Shown piece after piece: positions 24,051-32,486 of a stretch of DNA of 52,139 nt. The DNA comes from Solirubrobacterales bacterium (GTDB lineage Bacteria; Actinomycetota; Thermoleophilia; Solirubrobacterales; Solirubrobacteraceae), in NCBI GenBank assembly GCA_027451345.1, contig DAIDJO010000130.1:1-52139 (forward strand), written 5' to 3'. Below the pieces are notes generated by a model. It was not told the DNA's origin, did no database searches, and was given only the letters and a program-made list of their open reading frames with translations. Each line of letters opens with the position of its first letter. Positions within the stretch are counted from its first letter, which is position 1. A program made the position numbers and the translations under genes.

Positions 24051-24878
24051 GTGATCGCGCCCTTCGTCGACGCCGTCTGGGTGGCCGAGCACCGGGAGGA
24101 GGTGGTGCTCGCCGATGTCCGCGGGTACCTCGACGGGCGCTCCGGACGGGAGGCGTACGAGCGCGGGCACCTCCCCGGCGCCGTCTTCGTCGATCTCGAC
24201 ACCGTGCTCGCGGAGCCGCACACCGACGACCGCCACGGCCGTCACCCCCTGCCCACGCCGGAGCGCTTCGCGTCGGGCCTCGCCGAGCTCGGTGTCGGCG
24301 ATCAGGACACGGTCGTCGCCTACGACGACGCCGGCGGCGTGATCGCGGCCCGGCTCGTCTGGCTCCTGCGCGTCACCGGCCACCGGGCGGCGCTGCTCGA
24401 CGGCGGCCTGGCCGCGTGGCCGGCCGGCGAGCAGCAGGCGGGTCCGCCGCCCCCGGGCCGCGCCCCGGCGAGCTTTGCGCCGGTTCCGTGGCCGACGCGG
24501 GCGCTCGCCACGATCGACGAGGTCGCGGATGGCACCGACGTCCTCATCGACGCCCGCGACCGCGCGCGCTTCGCCGGCGGCCCCGACCCGGTCGATCCGC
24601 GCTCGGGTCACATCCCGGGAGCGCGCAGCGTGCCGACCCGCGAGCACCTCGACCCCTCCGGCCACATCGCGGACCCCGAGACGCTGCGCGCCACGTTCGC
24701 CCACGCCGGGATCGAGCCGGGCACGGCGGTCATCTCCTACTGCGGCTCGGGCGTCACCGCCTGCCACAACCTGCTCGCGCTCGAGCGCGCCGGCCTCGGG
24801 CCCGGCCGGCTGTACCCCGGCTCCTGGTCGGAGTGGAGCCGCGATCCGGCGCGCCCCGTCGCGACCGGCGCGGCCTGA
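24051..24878 (+). CDS. Thiosulfate/3-mercaptopyruvate sulfurtransferase, tandem rhodanese domains
   Basis: 275 residues with two rhodanese domains. The N-terminal inactive domain (about 1-130) has [27 protein letters not shown] and the C-terminal domain (about 155-275) has [24 protein letters not shown] and the active-site loop with the catalytic Cys in [10 protein letters not shown]. The CGSGVTA loop resembles 3-mercaptopyruvate and thiosulfate sulfurtransferases, so the enzyme moves sulfane sulfur to cyanide or thiols. The GTG at 24051 is chosen because the protein starts at the expected place ([11 protein letters not shown]); longer frames add only low-complexity sequence. It is divergent from the helicase and followed by msrB 64 bases later. 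Confidence 0.9.
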   Translation: MIAPFVDAVWVAEHREEVVLADVRGYLDGRSGREAYERGHLPGAVFVDLDTVLAEPHTDDRHGRHPLPTPERFASGLAELGVGDQDTVVAYDDAGGVIAARLVWLLRVTGHRAALLDGGLAAWPAGEQQAGPPPPGRAPASFAPVPWPTRALATIDEVADGTDVLIDARDRARFAGGPDPVDPRSGHIPGARSVPTREHLDPSGHIADPETLRATFAHAGIEPGTAVISYCGSGVTACHNLLALERAGLGPGRLYPGSWSEWSRDPARPVATGAA

Positions 24879-24942
24879 CCGCGGGACGCGAGGCCCCGCG
24901 GACCCGTCCGAGGTTCCGCGCGAAACCGCTAACGTGACCGTC

Positions 24943-25362
24943 ATGGATACCGACCGCCCCACCACCGAAGACGTATCCCAGCTGACCGATGAGCAGTGGC
25001 GCGAGCGCCTGAGCCCCGATGCCTACCAGGTCCTGCGCCACGCCGCGACCGAGCGTCCCTTCACGGGAGCGTTCGTCGACAACAAGGACACCGGGATGTA
25101 TCACTGCGCCGGCTGCGGCGCCGCCCTGTTCAGCTCCGAGACGAAGTTCGACTCCGGTTGCGGCTGGCCGAGCTTCTACGCGCCGGTGGAGAGCGAGAAC
25201 GTCGTCAACCGGCTCGACACCAGCCACGGCATGATCCGCACCGAGGTCCTCTGCAAGAGCTGCGGCGGCCACCTCGGGCACGTGTTCGAGGACGGCCCCG
25301 AGCCGACCGGGCTGCGCTACTGCATCAACTCCGTCGCGCTCGGCTTCGACCGCCAGGACTAA
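24943..25362 (+). CDS. msrB: Peptide-methionine (R)-S-oxide reductase
   Basis: 139 residues, complete MsrB. Reduces methionine-R-sulfoxide in proteins. Zinc is held by two CxxC pairs (Cys55/Cys58 in CAGC and Cys104/Cys107 in CKSC). The catalytic cysteine is Cys127 in RYCINSVAL and the conserved SGCGWPSF loop carries Cys73. The start at ATG 24943 gives [23 protein letters not shown], the normal N-terminal helix. Its stop overlaps the convergent DedA gene by four bases. Together with the preceding sulfurtransferase it suggests a small sulfur/oxidative-damage repair neighbourhood. Confidence 0.96.
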   Translation: MDTDRPTTEDVSQLTDEQWRERLSPDAYQVLRHAATERPFTGAFVDNKDTGMYHCAGCGAALFSSETKFDSGCGWPSFYAPVESENVVNRLDTSHGMIRTEVLCKSCGGHLGHVFEDGPEPTGLRYCINSVALGFDRQD

Positions 25363-26048
25363 CGCCGCTCCTCTGCCGGTGGTCCCGCTCGACCACCGGC
25401 AGAGCTCGAGCGCGCCTCGACGGACCGCTCCCGGCGCCCCCGTTCGCGCAGCCGGACGGCGAGGAGCCCGCCGACGATCGCCACCGCCAGGATGACGGCG
25501 GCGACGATGCCGACCCGCTCGGCGACGTTGATCACCGCCTGGCCGCCGTAGTAGCCGAGCAGCCCATAGGTGACCGCCCAGGTGACGCCCCCGAACGCGT
25601 TCCACGGGAAGAACACGCGGAAGGGCATCTGGTTGATGCCCGCCAGCCACGCGGTGGCAAAGCGGATCCACGCGACCCAGCGCCCGATGAAGACCGTCTT
25701 GGCGCCGTGGCGCTGAAAGAACCGGTCGCCGAGCTCGACCACCCGCTCGCGGTGGGCGTGGAACGGGCCCCGGCTGATCAGGACGTCGCGTCCGAGGCGG
25801 CGGCCGAGCAGGTACCCGACGTTGTCTCCGAGGATCGCCGAGGCGGCCCCGATCAGGATCACCAGCCAGATCTTGAGATGTCCCTGGCTGGCCAGTACCG
25901 CAGCGGCCACGAGCGCCGTCTCACCGGGCGACGGCACGCCCATCGACTCGAGCCCGATGATCGCCGGCAGCGCGTAGCCGAGTCCGCTGGAGAGACTGAA
26001 GATCCCCGCGATCTGGAGCATCAGCGCGAACCTGTCCCCATGGCGCAA
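25359..26048 (-). CDS. DedA/VTT family membrane protein
   Basis: 229 residues from ATG 26048 (ATG 26021 is an alternative). Four to five hydrophobic segments surround the VTT domain: [84 protein letters not shown], and a final helix ([18 protein letters not shown]). The conserved Glu in SPGE and the Gly/Arg-rich G-R-W loops match DedA proteins, which flip undecaprenyl phosphate or phospholipids. Convergent with msrB; the last 15 codons overlap a hairpin that may serve both genes as terminator. Confidence 0.9.
   Translation of the reverse strand: MRHGDRFALMLQIAGIFSLSSGLGYALPAIIGLESMGVPSPGETALVAAAVLASQGHLKIWLVILIGAASAILGDNVGYLLGRRLGRDVLISRGPFHAHRERVVELGDRFFQRHGAKTVFIGRWVAWIRFATAWLAGINQMPFRVFFPWNAFGGVTWAVTYGLLGYYGGQAVINVAERVGIVAAVILAVAIVGGLLAVRLRERGRRERSVEARSSSAGGRAGPPAEERR
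25371..25404. terminator. Perfect 14-bp hairpin at the msrB/dedA convergent junction
   Basis: CTCTGCCGGTGGTC (25371-25384) is exactly mirrored by GACCACCGGCAGAG (25391-25404) with a CCGCTC loop. It begins eight bases after the msrB stop and lies within the last codons of the convergent dedA gene. The position fits a shared bidirectional terminator without U-tracts. It also constrains the DedA C-terminus to [12 protein letters not shown]. Confidence 0.55.
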
Positions 26049-26081
26049 TGCTAGAGAAGCCGACGATCGGGCCGGTCTGTC

Positions 26082-27626
26082 TCAGACGCCCGCGGCGCTC
26101 GGCAGACGGTCGGTGGAGGGAGACTCCGCCGCCTGCAGGCGCAGCGTGAAGGTGGCGCCCGGCCCGTCGCTGTCGTTGAGCACGAGCGACCCGCCCATCC
26201 GCTGGGCGAGCTCCCGGCCGATGGCCAGGCCGAGCCCGAACCCGGCCTCGCCGCCGGTCGCGCGCCCCCGCTTGAACCGCTCGAAGATGAGCGCCCGCTC
26301 CTCCTGTGCCACTCCGGGCCCCTCGTCGCTGACGACGAGCGTCGGATCGGGGGTCGATCGCACGAACACCCGGATCTGGCTGCCCTCGGGCGCGACGCGC
26401 AGCGCGTTGTCGAGCAGGATGCGCAGGATTCGGGCGACGCTGCCGGGGTCGGCGAGCGCCCACGTCGGCCGGCCCTCGTCACTGAGCGTGATCGCGACAC
26501 CCCGTGCCGCGCTCGGCAGATCGAACTCCGCCAGCACCGCTCGCCCGAGCTCCCCCAGCTCGATCGGCTCGGAGCGCAGGGCGACCTCGGCGTCGATCCG
26601 GCTGAGGTCGAGCAGGTCCGCGGCCAGTCGCGCGAGGCGTCGGGACTGGACACGGGCACGGTCGAGCAGGGCGGAGGCGTCCTCCAGGTCCGGCTCGTCA
26701 CCGTGGAGGTCGTCGGCGAGCAGTTCGAGCATCCCCTCCAGCGACGCGAGCGGGGTGCGCAGCTCATGCGAGGCGGTGGCCACGAACGCACGGCGCGCCT
26801 CCTCCTGCTGGCGCAGGCGACGCTGCATGATCGAGAAGGAGCGCGCGAGGTCCCCCACCTCGTCTCGCGCCCGGTCCGCCGGAAAGCCGGCGGACTTGCC
26901 GCCGATGGCGAGCTGCAGGGCCGCCTGCCGCAGACGCTGCAGCCGCCGCACGAGCCGCCCGGCGAGGGGGATCGCGACCAGCAGGGTGAGCACGATCGCC
27001 ACCGCGGCCGCGATCTCGAACGCGCGGCGAACGGCGGCGACCGCGCCGCCCACCTCGTCGAGCGAGCTGCGCACGAACACGATGGCGTCCGCCGACCTGA
27101 TGTAGATGGCGGCTCGCACCGTGCCCCCACCGGCGCTGAAGGAGACGTAGAAGTGGTGCGGTGCGACGAAGGCGAGGTGCCGGTCGTCGAACGGCCGGCT
27201 CGCCGCGATGTCGGCGAGCTCAGCCGGGTCCTGCTGCCCGACCGGGTTGCAGTAGCCCTGCGCGTCGACCGGGGCGCACACGGTGAGGTTCTGTGCCGCG
27301 AGCCGGGCCCGGATCTGCTTCTCCCAGTTGGCGAGCTTGCTGGCCGCCAGCGCGGCCTGCCGACCGAGGTCGTTGTGCTTGGGCGGGACGATCGCGGTGA
27401 GCGGGATCAGCGTGTAGCGAATGCGGGAGAGGCTGTTCAGATCCCCCCGGTTGCCCTCGATCGCCTTGGTGAGCGACGCCTTGGAGGCGTTCTTGAGCAC
27501 CGTCTCGAGCCGCGGCAGCAGGACGAGCGCGGCCACCCCGAGACTGATCGCCGTCGTCGCGAGCACGGCGCCGACGATCCGGCCACGGAGCCCAAAGGCG
27601 CTCCAACGCAGCCGCGCCAGCAGCAT
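26082..27626 (-). CDS. Sensor histidine kinase with extracytoplasmic Cys pair
   Basis: 514 residues. TM1 (about 17-38) and TM2 (about 204-225) enclose an extracytoplasmic domain of about 165 residues. HAMP follows (about 226-278), then the dimerisation/phosphoacceptor helix with His287 in ASHELRTPL and the ATPase domain with DNALRVAP (N box), VSDEGPGV (G1) and GGEAGFGLGLAI (G2). The sensor domain carries Cys117 and Cys126 (C-x8-C), which could form a redox-sensitive disulfide. It is six bases downstream of its response regulator. Next to heme A synthase, a redox or respiratory signal is plausible but not shown. Confidence 0.92.
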   Translation of the reverse strand: MLLARLRWSAFGLRGRIVGAVLATTAISLGVAALVLLPRLETVLKNASKASLTKAIEGNRGDLNSLSRIRYTLIPLTAIVPPKHNDLGRQAALAASKLANWEKQIRARLAAQNLTVCAPVDAQGYCNPVGQQDPAELADIAASRPFDDRHLAFVAPHHFYVSFSAGGGTVRAAIYIRSADAIVFVRSSLDEVGGAVAAVRRAFEIAAAVAIVLTLLVAIPLAGRLVRRLQRLRQAALQLAIGGKSAGFPADRARDEVGDLARSFSIMQRRLRQQEEARRAFVATASHELRTPLASLEGMLELLADDLHGDEPDLEDASALLDRARVQSRRLARLAADLLDLSRIDAEVALRSEPIELGELGRAVLAEFDLPSAARGVAITLSDEGRPTWALADPGSVARILRILLDNALRVAPEGSQIRVFVRSTPDPTLVVSDEGPGVAQEERALIFERFKRGRATGGEAGFGLGLAIGRELAQRMGGSLVLNDSDGPGATFTLRLQAAESPSTDRLPSAAGV

Positions 27627-27632
27627 GGTCGG

Positions 27633-28382
27633 CTATCCCGTGCCGAGCCGGTAGCCGGCGCCACGCACGGTGAGGATGTACTTCGGCTTGTCCGGCTCGG
27701 GCTCGAGCTTCTCGCGCAGGTGGCGGATGTGGACGTCGATGGCGCGCGGGTCCCGGTAGGCACTGTCCCCCCAGATCGCGCGCAGCAGCTCCTGGCGGTT
27801 CAACAGCCGCCCAGGATCGGTCATCAGCGCATCGAGCAGCTCGAACTCGCTGAAGGTGAGGCGCACGGTCTCGCCGTCGACGTTCACCTCGCGGCGGGAG
27901 CGGTCGAGCGTGATCGGCCCGACGGTGAGCACGTCGGCGCCCATCCCGCCGCCCCGCGTGCCGGTGCGGCGCAGGACGGCGCGGATGCGGCTGCGCAGCT
28001 CGGCCAGCCCGAAGGGCTTGGTGACGTAGTCATCCCCACCCGCCTCGAGGCCGAGGACGGCATCGGCCTCCGAATCCAGGGCGGTGAGCATGATGATCGG
28101 GACGACGTTGCGGCGCGCCCGCAGGGTGCGGCAGACCTCGTAGCCGTCGGGCCCCGGGCCGAGCGCGATGTCGAGCAGCACGATGTCGAAGTGCTCGGTG
28201 CCGGCCCGGTCGATCGCCTCGCGGCCGTTGCCGACGGCCGTCACGCTGTGGCCCTCGCGCGAGAAGGAGCGGGTGAGCATCTCGCGGAGATCCGCCTCGT
28301 CGTCCACGACGAGGATGCTCAGCGAGGCATCGCCCTCCACTGCGCCGTTGCCGGTCAGTTGGCTGGAACGCTCCGTGACCAT
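27633..28382 (-). CDS. OmpR/PhoB-family response regulator
   Basis: 249 residues. Receiver domain (about 21-135): acidic pocket Asp27/Asp28, phosphoacceptor Asp71 in LLDIAL, Thr100 and Lys122. DNA-binding winged helix (about 150-245): LTFSEFELLDALMTDPGRLLNRQELL, IDVHIRHLREKLEPEPDKPKYILTVRGAGYRLG. Partner of the histidine kinase directly downstream. Its start lies within the last 28 bases of ctaA, so the two-component genes are probably co-transcribed with heme A synthase. Targets are unknown; no obvious direct repeats for it were found upstream of ctaA. Confidence 0.95.
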   Translation of the reverse strand: MVTERSSQLTGNGAVEGDASLSILVVDDEADLREMLTRSFSREGHSVTAVGNGREAIDRAGTEHFDIVLLDIALGPGPDGYEVCRTLRARRNVVPIIMLTALDSEADAVLGLEAGGDDYVTKPFGLAELRSRIRAVLRRTGTRGGGMGADVLTVGPITLDRSRREVNVDGETVRLTFSEFELLDALMTDPGRLLNRQELLRAIWGDSAYRDPRAIDVHIRHLREKLEPEPDKPKYILTVRGAGYRLGTG

Positions 28383-29326
28383 TCGGCCACGATCGTAGCG
28401 ATTGCTTCCTCGTGCTCCACCGCGCCCGGATCGCCGATCCGGCCCTCACTGGCCACCGCCCAGAGCATCACGAGCCACGTCGCCGTGGCGAGGACGATGT
28501 GGAGCCACACCATCTCCCCGGGGAGCTTCAGCTCGTACTGCACCGAGCCGAGCAGACCCTGGGCGGCGAGCAGGACGCCGAGCACGGTGAGCGGCTCGAG
28601 CGGGTCGAGCACGCCCCCGGTGCGCTGGCGCTTCAGCAGCCAGACGAGGATCGTCGCCATGCCGAAGATCGCGGCGACGGTCGCGTGCTGGTGGACGGCC
28701 CACTCGAGCGTGTTGGGACCCTCGATCGTCAGCCGCTTGATGTGCTGGCCGATGTTGCCGCCCGAGTGCGGGCCGGCCGCCGTCGCCGCCGTCCCGGCGA
28801 AGACGGTGATCGTCCCCAGCACGGCGAGGCCGCGGACGGAGCGCACGAGCGTCCGGTCGGTCGTCCGGGGACGTGCACCGACGGGATAGGTCGCGCGCCA
28901 GGCGAGCCAGAAGGCGAAGATCAGGATCACCATCGACAGCAGGAAGTGGCTCATCACGAAGCCGGGGGCGAGCTTCTCGCGCACGGTGAACCCGCCGAGC
29001 ACCGCCTGGGCCACGACGCCGGCGGGCAGCGAGGCGGAGAGCCAGATGAGCTCGCGGCGGCGAGGACGCACAAACCAGGACGCGACGAAGACCGCGACCG
29101 TGATGACACCGACGAGGCCGGACAGCGCACGATTGCCGAACTCGATCAGCGGGTGCAGCGCGACCGGCGGGTACACGTGGCCGTAGCAGCGCGGCCACGT
29201 GGGGCAGCCGAGACCGGAGTTGGTCAGGCGCACGGCCGCGCCCGTGAGGACGATCAACGACAGCGCGCCGACCGCGACCCACGCGAGCCTGCGGAATCGA
29301 TCCTCGGTGATGGCGTACCGCCGCAT
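28355..29326 (-). CDS. ctaA: Heme A synthase (CtaA/COX15)
   Basis: 323 residues, eight transmembrane helices in two halves. Heme O is oxidised to heme A for cytochrome aa3 oxidase. Signature stretches are the first extracellular loop TNSGLGCPTWPRCYGHVYPP with two Cys (as in the Bacillus-type enzyme), LIEFGNRALSGLVG (helix with heme-ligating His/Glu region), VMSHFLLSMVI, VHQHATVA and LHIVLATATW, giving conserved histidines. The ATG at 29326 begins MRRYAITEDRFRRLAW. It heads a unit with the response regulator (28-base overlap) and the kinase. Confidence 0.93.
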   Translation of the reverse strand: MRRYAITEDRFRRLAWVAVGALSLIVLTGAAVRLTNSGLGCPTWPRCYGHVYPPVALHPLIEFGNRALSGLVGVITVAVFVASWFVRPRRRELIWLSASLPAGVVAQAVLGGFTVREKLAPGFVMSHFLLSMVILIFAFWLAWRATYPVGARPRTTDRTLVRSVRGLAVLGTITVFAGTAATAAGPHSGGNIGQHIKRLTIEGPNTLEWAVHQHATVAAIFGMATILVWLLKRQRTGGVLDPLEPLTVLGVLLAAQGLLGSVQYELKLPGEMVWLHIVLATATWLVMLWAVASEGRIGDPGAVEHEEAIATIVAEWSRSVPAN

Positions 29327-29339
29327 CGGAACCTCAATC

Positions 29340-29900
29340 CTAGGGAACCTGGGAGGACCCGGCCAGGGAGGACCTGAGCTCGGAGAGCCGCGGAGCGCCC
29401 GTATCGCGGGCCGATGCGATCAGCGCATCGGGGGCGATCGGCCACTGGATGCCCACTTCCGGATCGTCGTAGCGGAAGCCGCCCTCGCTGCCGGGGTCGT
29501 AGTAGGTCGAGACCTTGTAGGTGACGTCCGCCACGTCGCTCAGCACACAGAAGCCATGCGCGAACCCGGCCGGGACGAACAGCTGGTGGTGGGTCTCGTC
29601 GTTGAGCTCGTACCCCTCCCAGGCGCCGAAGGTGCTCGATCCCGGGCGGATGTCGACCACCACGTCGAAGATGGCGCCGCGCGCACAGCGGACGAGCTTG
29701 GCCTGCCCGGGCTGGAAGTGCATCCCGCGCACGATCCCACGGCGCGAGCGCGAGTGATTGTCCTGCACGAACGGGATCGCGATGCCCGCCTGGGCCAGCA
29801 CATCGGCGCGGAAGCTCTCGAGGAAGAAGCCGCGCTCGTCCCCGTGCACCGAGGCCCGAATGAGGCGGACCCCGTCCAGTCGGCCGTCGAGGATCTCCAC
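29340..29900 (-). CDS. rfbC: dTDP-4-dehydrorhamnose 3,5-epimerase family protein
   Basis: 186 residues from GTG 29900. The cupin-fold epimerase inverts C3 and C5 of dTDP-4-keto-6-deoxyglucose on the way to rhamnose. Motifs are HGDERGFFLES, VQDNHSRSRRGIVRGMHFQ (catalytic His), VVVDIRPGSSTFG and VPAGFAHGFCVLSD with the conserved Tyr-containing TYKVSTYYDP. The open frame extends upstream into low-complexity sequence; the chosen start aligns with the family N-terminus (VEILDGRLDGVRLIR). It is 19 bases after the epimerase gene, so the two probably supply deoxysugars for a polysaccharide. The other rhamnose genes are not in the window. Confidence 0.88.
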   Translation of the reverse strand: MEILDGRLDGVRLIRASVHGDERGFFLESFRADVLAQAGIAIPFVQDNHSRSRRGIVRGMHFQPGQAKLVRCARGAIFDVVVDIRPGSSTFGAWEGYELNDETHHQLFVPAGFAHGFCVLSDVADVTYKVSTYYDPGSEGGFRYDDPEVGIQWPIAPDALIASARDTGAPRLSELRSSLAGSSQVP

Positions 29901-29919
29901 GAGGCGGACTGTAAAGCAA

Positions 29920-30849
29920 TCACCGCAGCAGCCGCTCCAGCCCGCCGCGCAGATCGATCGTCGGCTCCCAGCCGAGCTGCTCGCGCGCGCGGCCGATGTG
30001 CAGCCGGCTGCGGCCGACCTCACCGGGTCGGCCGGGCAGGAACTCCGGGTCGGAGAGCCGCAGCCCTCGCCCGGCGCCGACCTCGCGCAGCGCCTCCACC
30101 AGGTCGAGGACCGAGGTCTCCTCGCCGCCGGCGATGTTGATCGGGCCGGTCACCTCGGAGTCCGCCGCCAGGAGGTTGGCGGCGACGACGTCGGAGACCT
30201 CGACCCAGTCGCGCGTCTGGGCTCCATCGCCGAAGATCTGCGGGACGCGGCCCTCGAGCAGGCAACCGCAGAAGATGGCGACGACTCCAGCCTCCCCGTG
30301 CACGTCCTGACGGGGCCCGTACACGTTGCCGTACCGCAGCGAGACGGTCGAGAGGCCGTGCAGGCGCGTGTAGAGCTCGAAGTAGCCCTCGGCGGCGTGC
30401 TTGCTCTGGCCGTAGGGCGCGAGCGGGCGAATCGGGTGGTCCTCGGGCGTGGGCAGGACATCCGCGTCGCCGTACAGCCCCCCGCCGGTGGAGGTGTTGA
30501 CCACGCGCCGCACGCCGTGGGCGAGCGCGGCGCTGAGCACGTTGATCGCGCCGAGGACATTGGAGCGGGCGTCGTAGGCCGGATCCTCGACGGACCGCCG
30601 CACGTCGATCTGCGCGGCGAGGTGAAAGACGAGCTGCGGCCGAACCTCGGCCAGGACATCGTTCACGGCGTCCGCGTCGCGCACGTCGAGCTCCCGCAGA
30701 TCAGCACCGGCCGCCAGCGCCCCGGTGAGGTTCTCGCGCCGTCCAGTCGACAGGTCGTCCAGGACGACCACCCGATCCCCTCGAGCCACGAGGGCGTCGA
30801 CGAGGTTCGATCCGATGAAACCGGCCCCACCGGTCACGACGCAGTCCAT
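29920..30849 (-). CDS. NAD-dependent nucleotide-sugar epimerase/dehydratase (extended SDR)
   Basis: 309 residues. GGAGFIGS (7-14) binds NAD, DDLSTG follows the second strand, the active site is TSTGGGLYGD with Tyr/Lys in YGQSKHA, and RYGNVYGPRQD plus IFGDGAQTRDWVEVSDV are typical of GalE/WbpP/RmlB-like enzymes acting on UDP- or dTDP-sugars. The usual TSSSxxYG serine motif reads TSTGGGLYG. Which sugar it handles cannot be told by eye. It precedes rfbC in the same direction and follows a secreted glycosidase-like gene, an envelope-polysaccharide setting. Confidence 0.92.
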   Translation of the reverse strand: MDCVVTGGAGFIGSNLVDALVARGDRVVVLDDLSTGRRENLTGALAAGADLRELDVRDADAVNDVLAEVRPQLVFHLAAQIDVRRSVEDPAYDARSNVLGAINVLSAALAHGVRRVVNTSTGGGLYGDADVLPTPEDHPIRPLAPYGQSKHAAEGYFELYTRLHGLSTVSLRYGNVYGPRQDVHGEAGVVAIFCGCLLEGRVPQIFGDGAQTRDWVEVSDVVAANLLAADSEVTGPINIAGGEETSVLDLVEALREVGAGRGLRLSDPEFLPGRPGEVGRSRLHIGRAREQLGWEPTIDLRGGLERLLR

Positions 30850-30892
30850 CCCGTCCTCCTCAGCTCACGCGTACCCCCGCGGGGCCGTCGCG

Positions 30893-31969
30893 CTAATTGT
30901 TCTTGAACGCGAAGAAGTCCGGCTTGGGCCGGCCGTTCTGCTGGATCAGCCCGCAGGAGTTGAAGGGAAGGTGGTCCCGCACGTTCACCCAGCCGAGCGC
31001 GGCGATGTACCCGGCGTGCCGCGCGGTGACGAGCGCGTCCTTGACCCACCGGGCCGCCACGGATGGTGGCGCGATGTAGAAGTTGAACGTGCGGTCCGGG
31101 GCCGTCGGCACGCAGAACTCCGAGAGGAAGAGCGGCTTGGCCTGCCCGAAGTACGTCTTCGTCCAGGCCTCGAGCCGCGGCAGGTCGGAGAACTGCACCT
31201 CCCCGTAGGCCGACGGCGTGGACTTGAAGAGCGGGATCGTGTAGCTGAACGGGTTATGGCCGTACATGTCCATGCGCGGCCGCCGGCCGTTGGGCAGGAC
31301 GAGGTTCGCCATCCACTGCTGGGGATCGAGCAACCCGGCCGTGTACGTGTTGCCGCCGATCACGACGTTGTTGCGGTCCATCCCCTTCAGCACCCCGTAG
31401 GCCGCGTCGAGGATCTGGGCGTAGAGGTGCGGGGCCCGCTGCTGAGCGGGCGTGAGCGACCGCTGCGTGTACTTGGCGGGCACCTCCGGTCGGAAGTCGT
31501 CCTTGCGGTTCGGCTCGCCCCAGATCATCCACATGTGCACGCTCGGGTAGCGGCGCGCGGCGGCCTTGATGAACAGGGCGTAGTCGAGCGGCCGCCGCGG
31601 CGCCCAACCCGGGCCGGCATGACCACCGTTCGCCCAGGCCGGGGCGTTGGCGACCTCGAGCAGCACGCGCATGCCGAAGCGCTGGGCGGTCGCGATCTCC
31701 CGGCTGAGCGCCCTGGGCCAGACGTAGGCGGGGTCCTTCGGCTGCGTCGGCCGCGCCGGGCGGCGCACGGCGACCGTGTTCCAGTTCAGCTCGACCTCGT
31801 AGATCTTGGCGCCGAGGGAGCGGTAGAGCGGGAACTGGTTGATCCCGTGCACGGTGGGCGGCCCCCAGACCGCCTTCTGAAAGGCGCTTGCGCCAGCGGG
31901 CGCGAGCGCCGCCACCGTGGCCGTGAGCACGGCTGCCCGTCGGCCGAACCGCAGCACCTGAACACGCAT
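30893..31969 (-). CDS. Secreted glycoside hydrolase-like TIM barrel protein
   Basis: 358 residues from ATG 31969. Signal peptide (RRAAVLTATVAALAPAGASA) then a TIM barrel of clan A type: VELNWNTVA on strand 1-2, VLLEVANAPAWANGG, the acid/base Glu in IWGEPNRKD and the nucleophile Glu in LFLSEFCVP, followed by ALGWVNVRDHLPF. The pattern fits GH5/GH39-like hydrolases, but substrate specificity is unclear. The C-terminus (GLIQQNGRPKPDFFAFKNN) is typical of actinobacterial members of unknown substrate. Located next to nucleotide-sugar genes, so it may trim a surface polysaccharide. Convergent/divergent neighbours are not overlapping. Confidence 0.78.
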   Translation of the reverse strand: MRVQVLRFGRRAAVLTATVAALAPAGASAFQKAVWGPPTVHGINQFPLYRSLGAKIYEVELNWNTVAVRRPARPTQPKDPAYVWPRALSREIATAQRFGMRVLLEVANAPAWANGGHAGPGWAPRRPLDYALFIKAAARRYPSVHMWMIWGEPNRKDDFRPEVPAKYTQRSLTPAQQRAPHLYAQILDAAYGVLKGMDRNNVVIGGNTYTAGLLDPQQWMANLVLPNGRRPRMDMYGHNPFSYTIPLFKSTPSAYGEVQFSDLPRLEAWTKTYFGQAKPLFLSEFCVPTAPDRTFNFYIAPPSVAARWVKDALVTARHAGYIAALGWVNVRDHLPFNSCGLIQQNGRPKPDFFAFKNN

Positions 31970-32039
31970 CACGGCGATGTTAGAGTGGCCCGGCGGCGCC
32001 CGCGGCACTTCTGCCGGGGTCGACGAGGCGGCCCCCCGG

Positions 32040-32486
32040 TCAGCCGGCCGCCGTGCCGCTCCCGGGGGGCGGGTACTCGAGCAGCAGCGTCACCGGCCCG
32101 TCGTTGACCAGCTCCACCTGCATGTCCGCCCCAAAGACACCGCGCCGGGCGCCCGCCCGCCGGCAGAAGTGCTCGTACAGCGGCTCGGCGCGTTCGCCGG
32201 ACGCAGCCGCCGTGTAGCTGGGCCGATTGCCGCGCCGCGTGTCGCCGTACAGCGTGAACTGACTGACGCAGAGCAGCTCCCGCTCGCCGAGCGGCTCGTT
32301 CATCCGGCCGTCGGCGTCGGGGAACACGCGCAGGGCACGCACCTTGTCGGCGAGCCGCTCCGCGTCACCCTCGGTGTCGTCGACGCCGACCCCGAGCAGC
32401 ACCACCAGGCCGGGGCCGATCGCGCTGACGGTCGTTCCCTCGACCGTGACGCTCGCGCGCCGCACGCGCTGGACGAGTGCCCTCAG
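32040..32486 (-). CDS. dtd: D-aminoacyl-tRNA deacylase
   Basis: 148 residues. Removes D-amino acids (and glycine) from mischarged tRNA. Family motifs are RALVQRVRRASVTV at the N-terminus, LLCVSQFTLYGD (the SQFTL motif) and the C-terminal FGADMQVELVNDGPVT (the cross-subunit GP region). The family always begins Met-Arg-Ala, and the codon at that place is CTG (32484-32486), overlapping the GNAT stop by four bases (CTGA). No ATG, GTG or TTG is available at the right place, so a CTG start is the best reading. The C-terminus is slightly long and Gly-rich (PPPGSGTAAG). Confidence 0.92.
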   Translation of the reverse strand: MRALVQRVRRASVTVEGTTVSAIGPGLVVLLGVGVDDTEGDAERLADKVRALRVFPDADGRMNEPLGERELLCVSQFTLYGDTRRGNRPSYTAAASGERAEPLYEHFCRRAGARRGVFGADMQVELVNDGPVTLLLEYPPPGSGTAAG

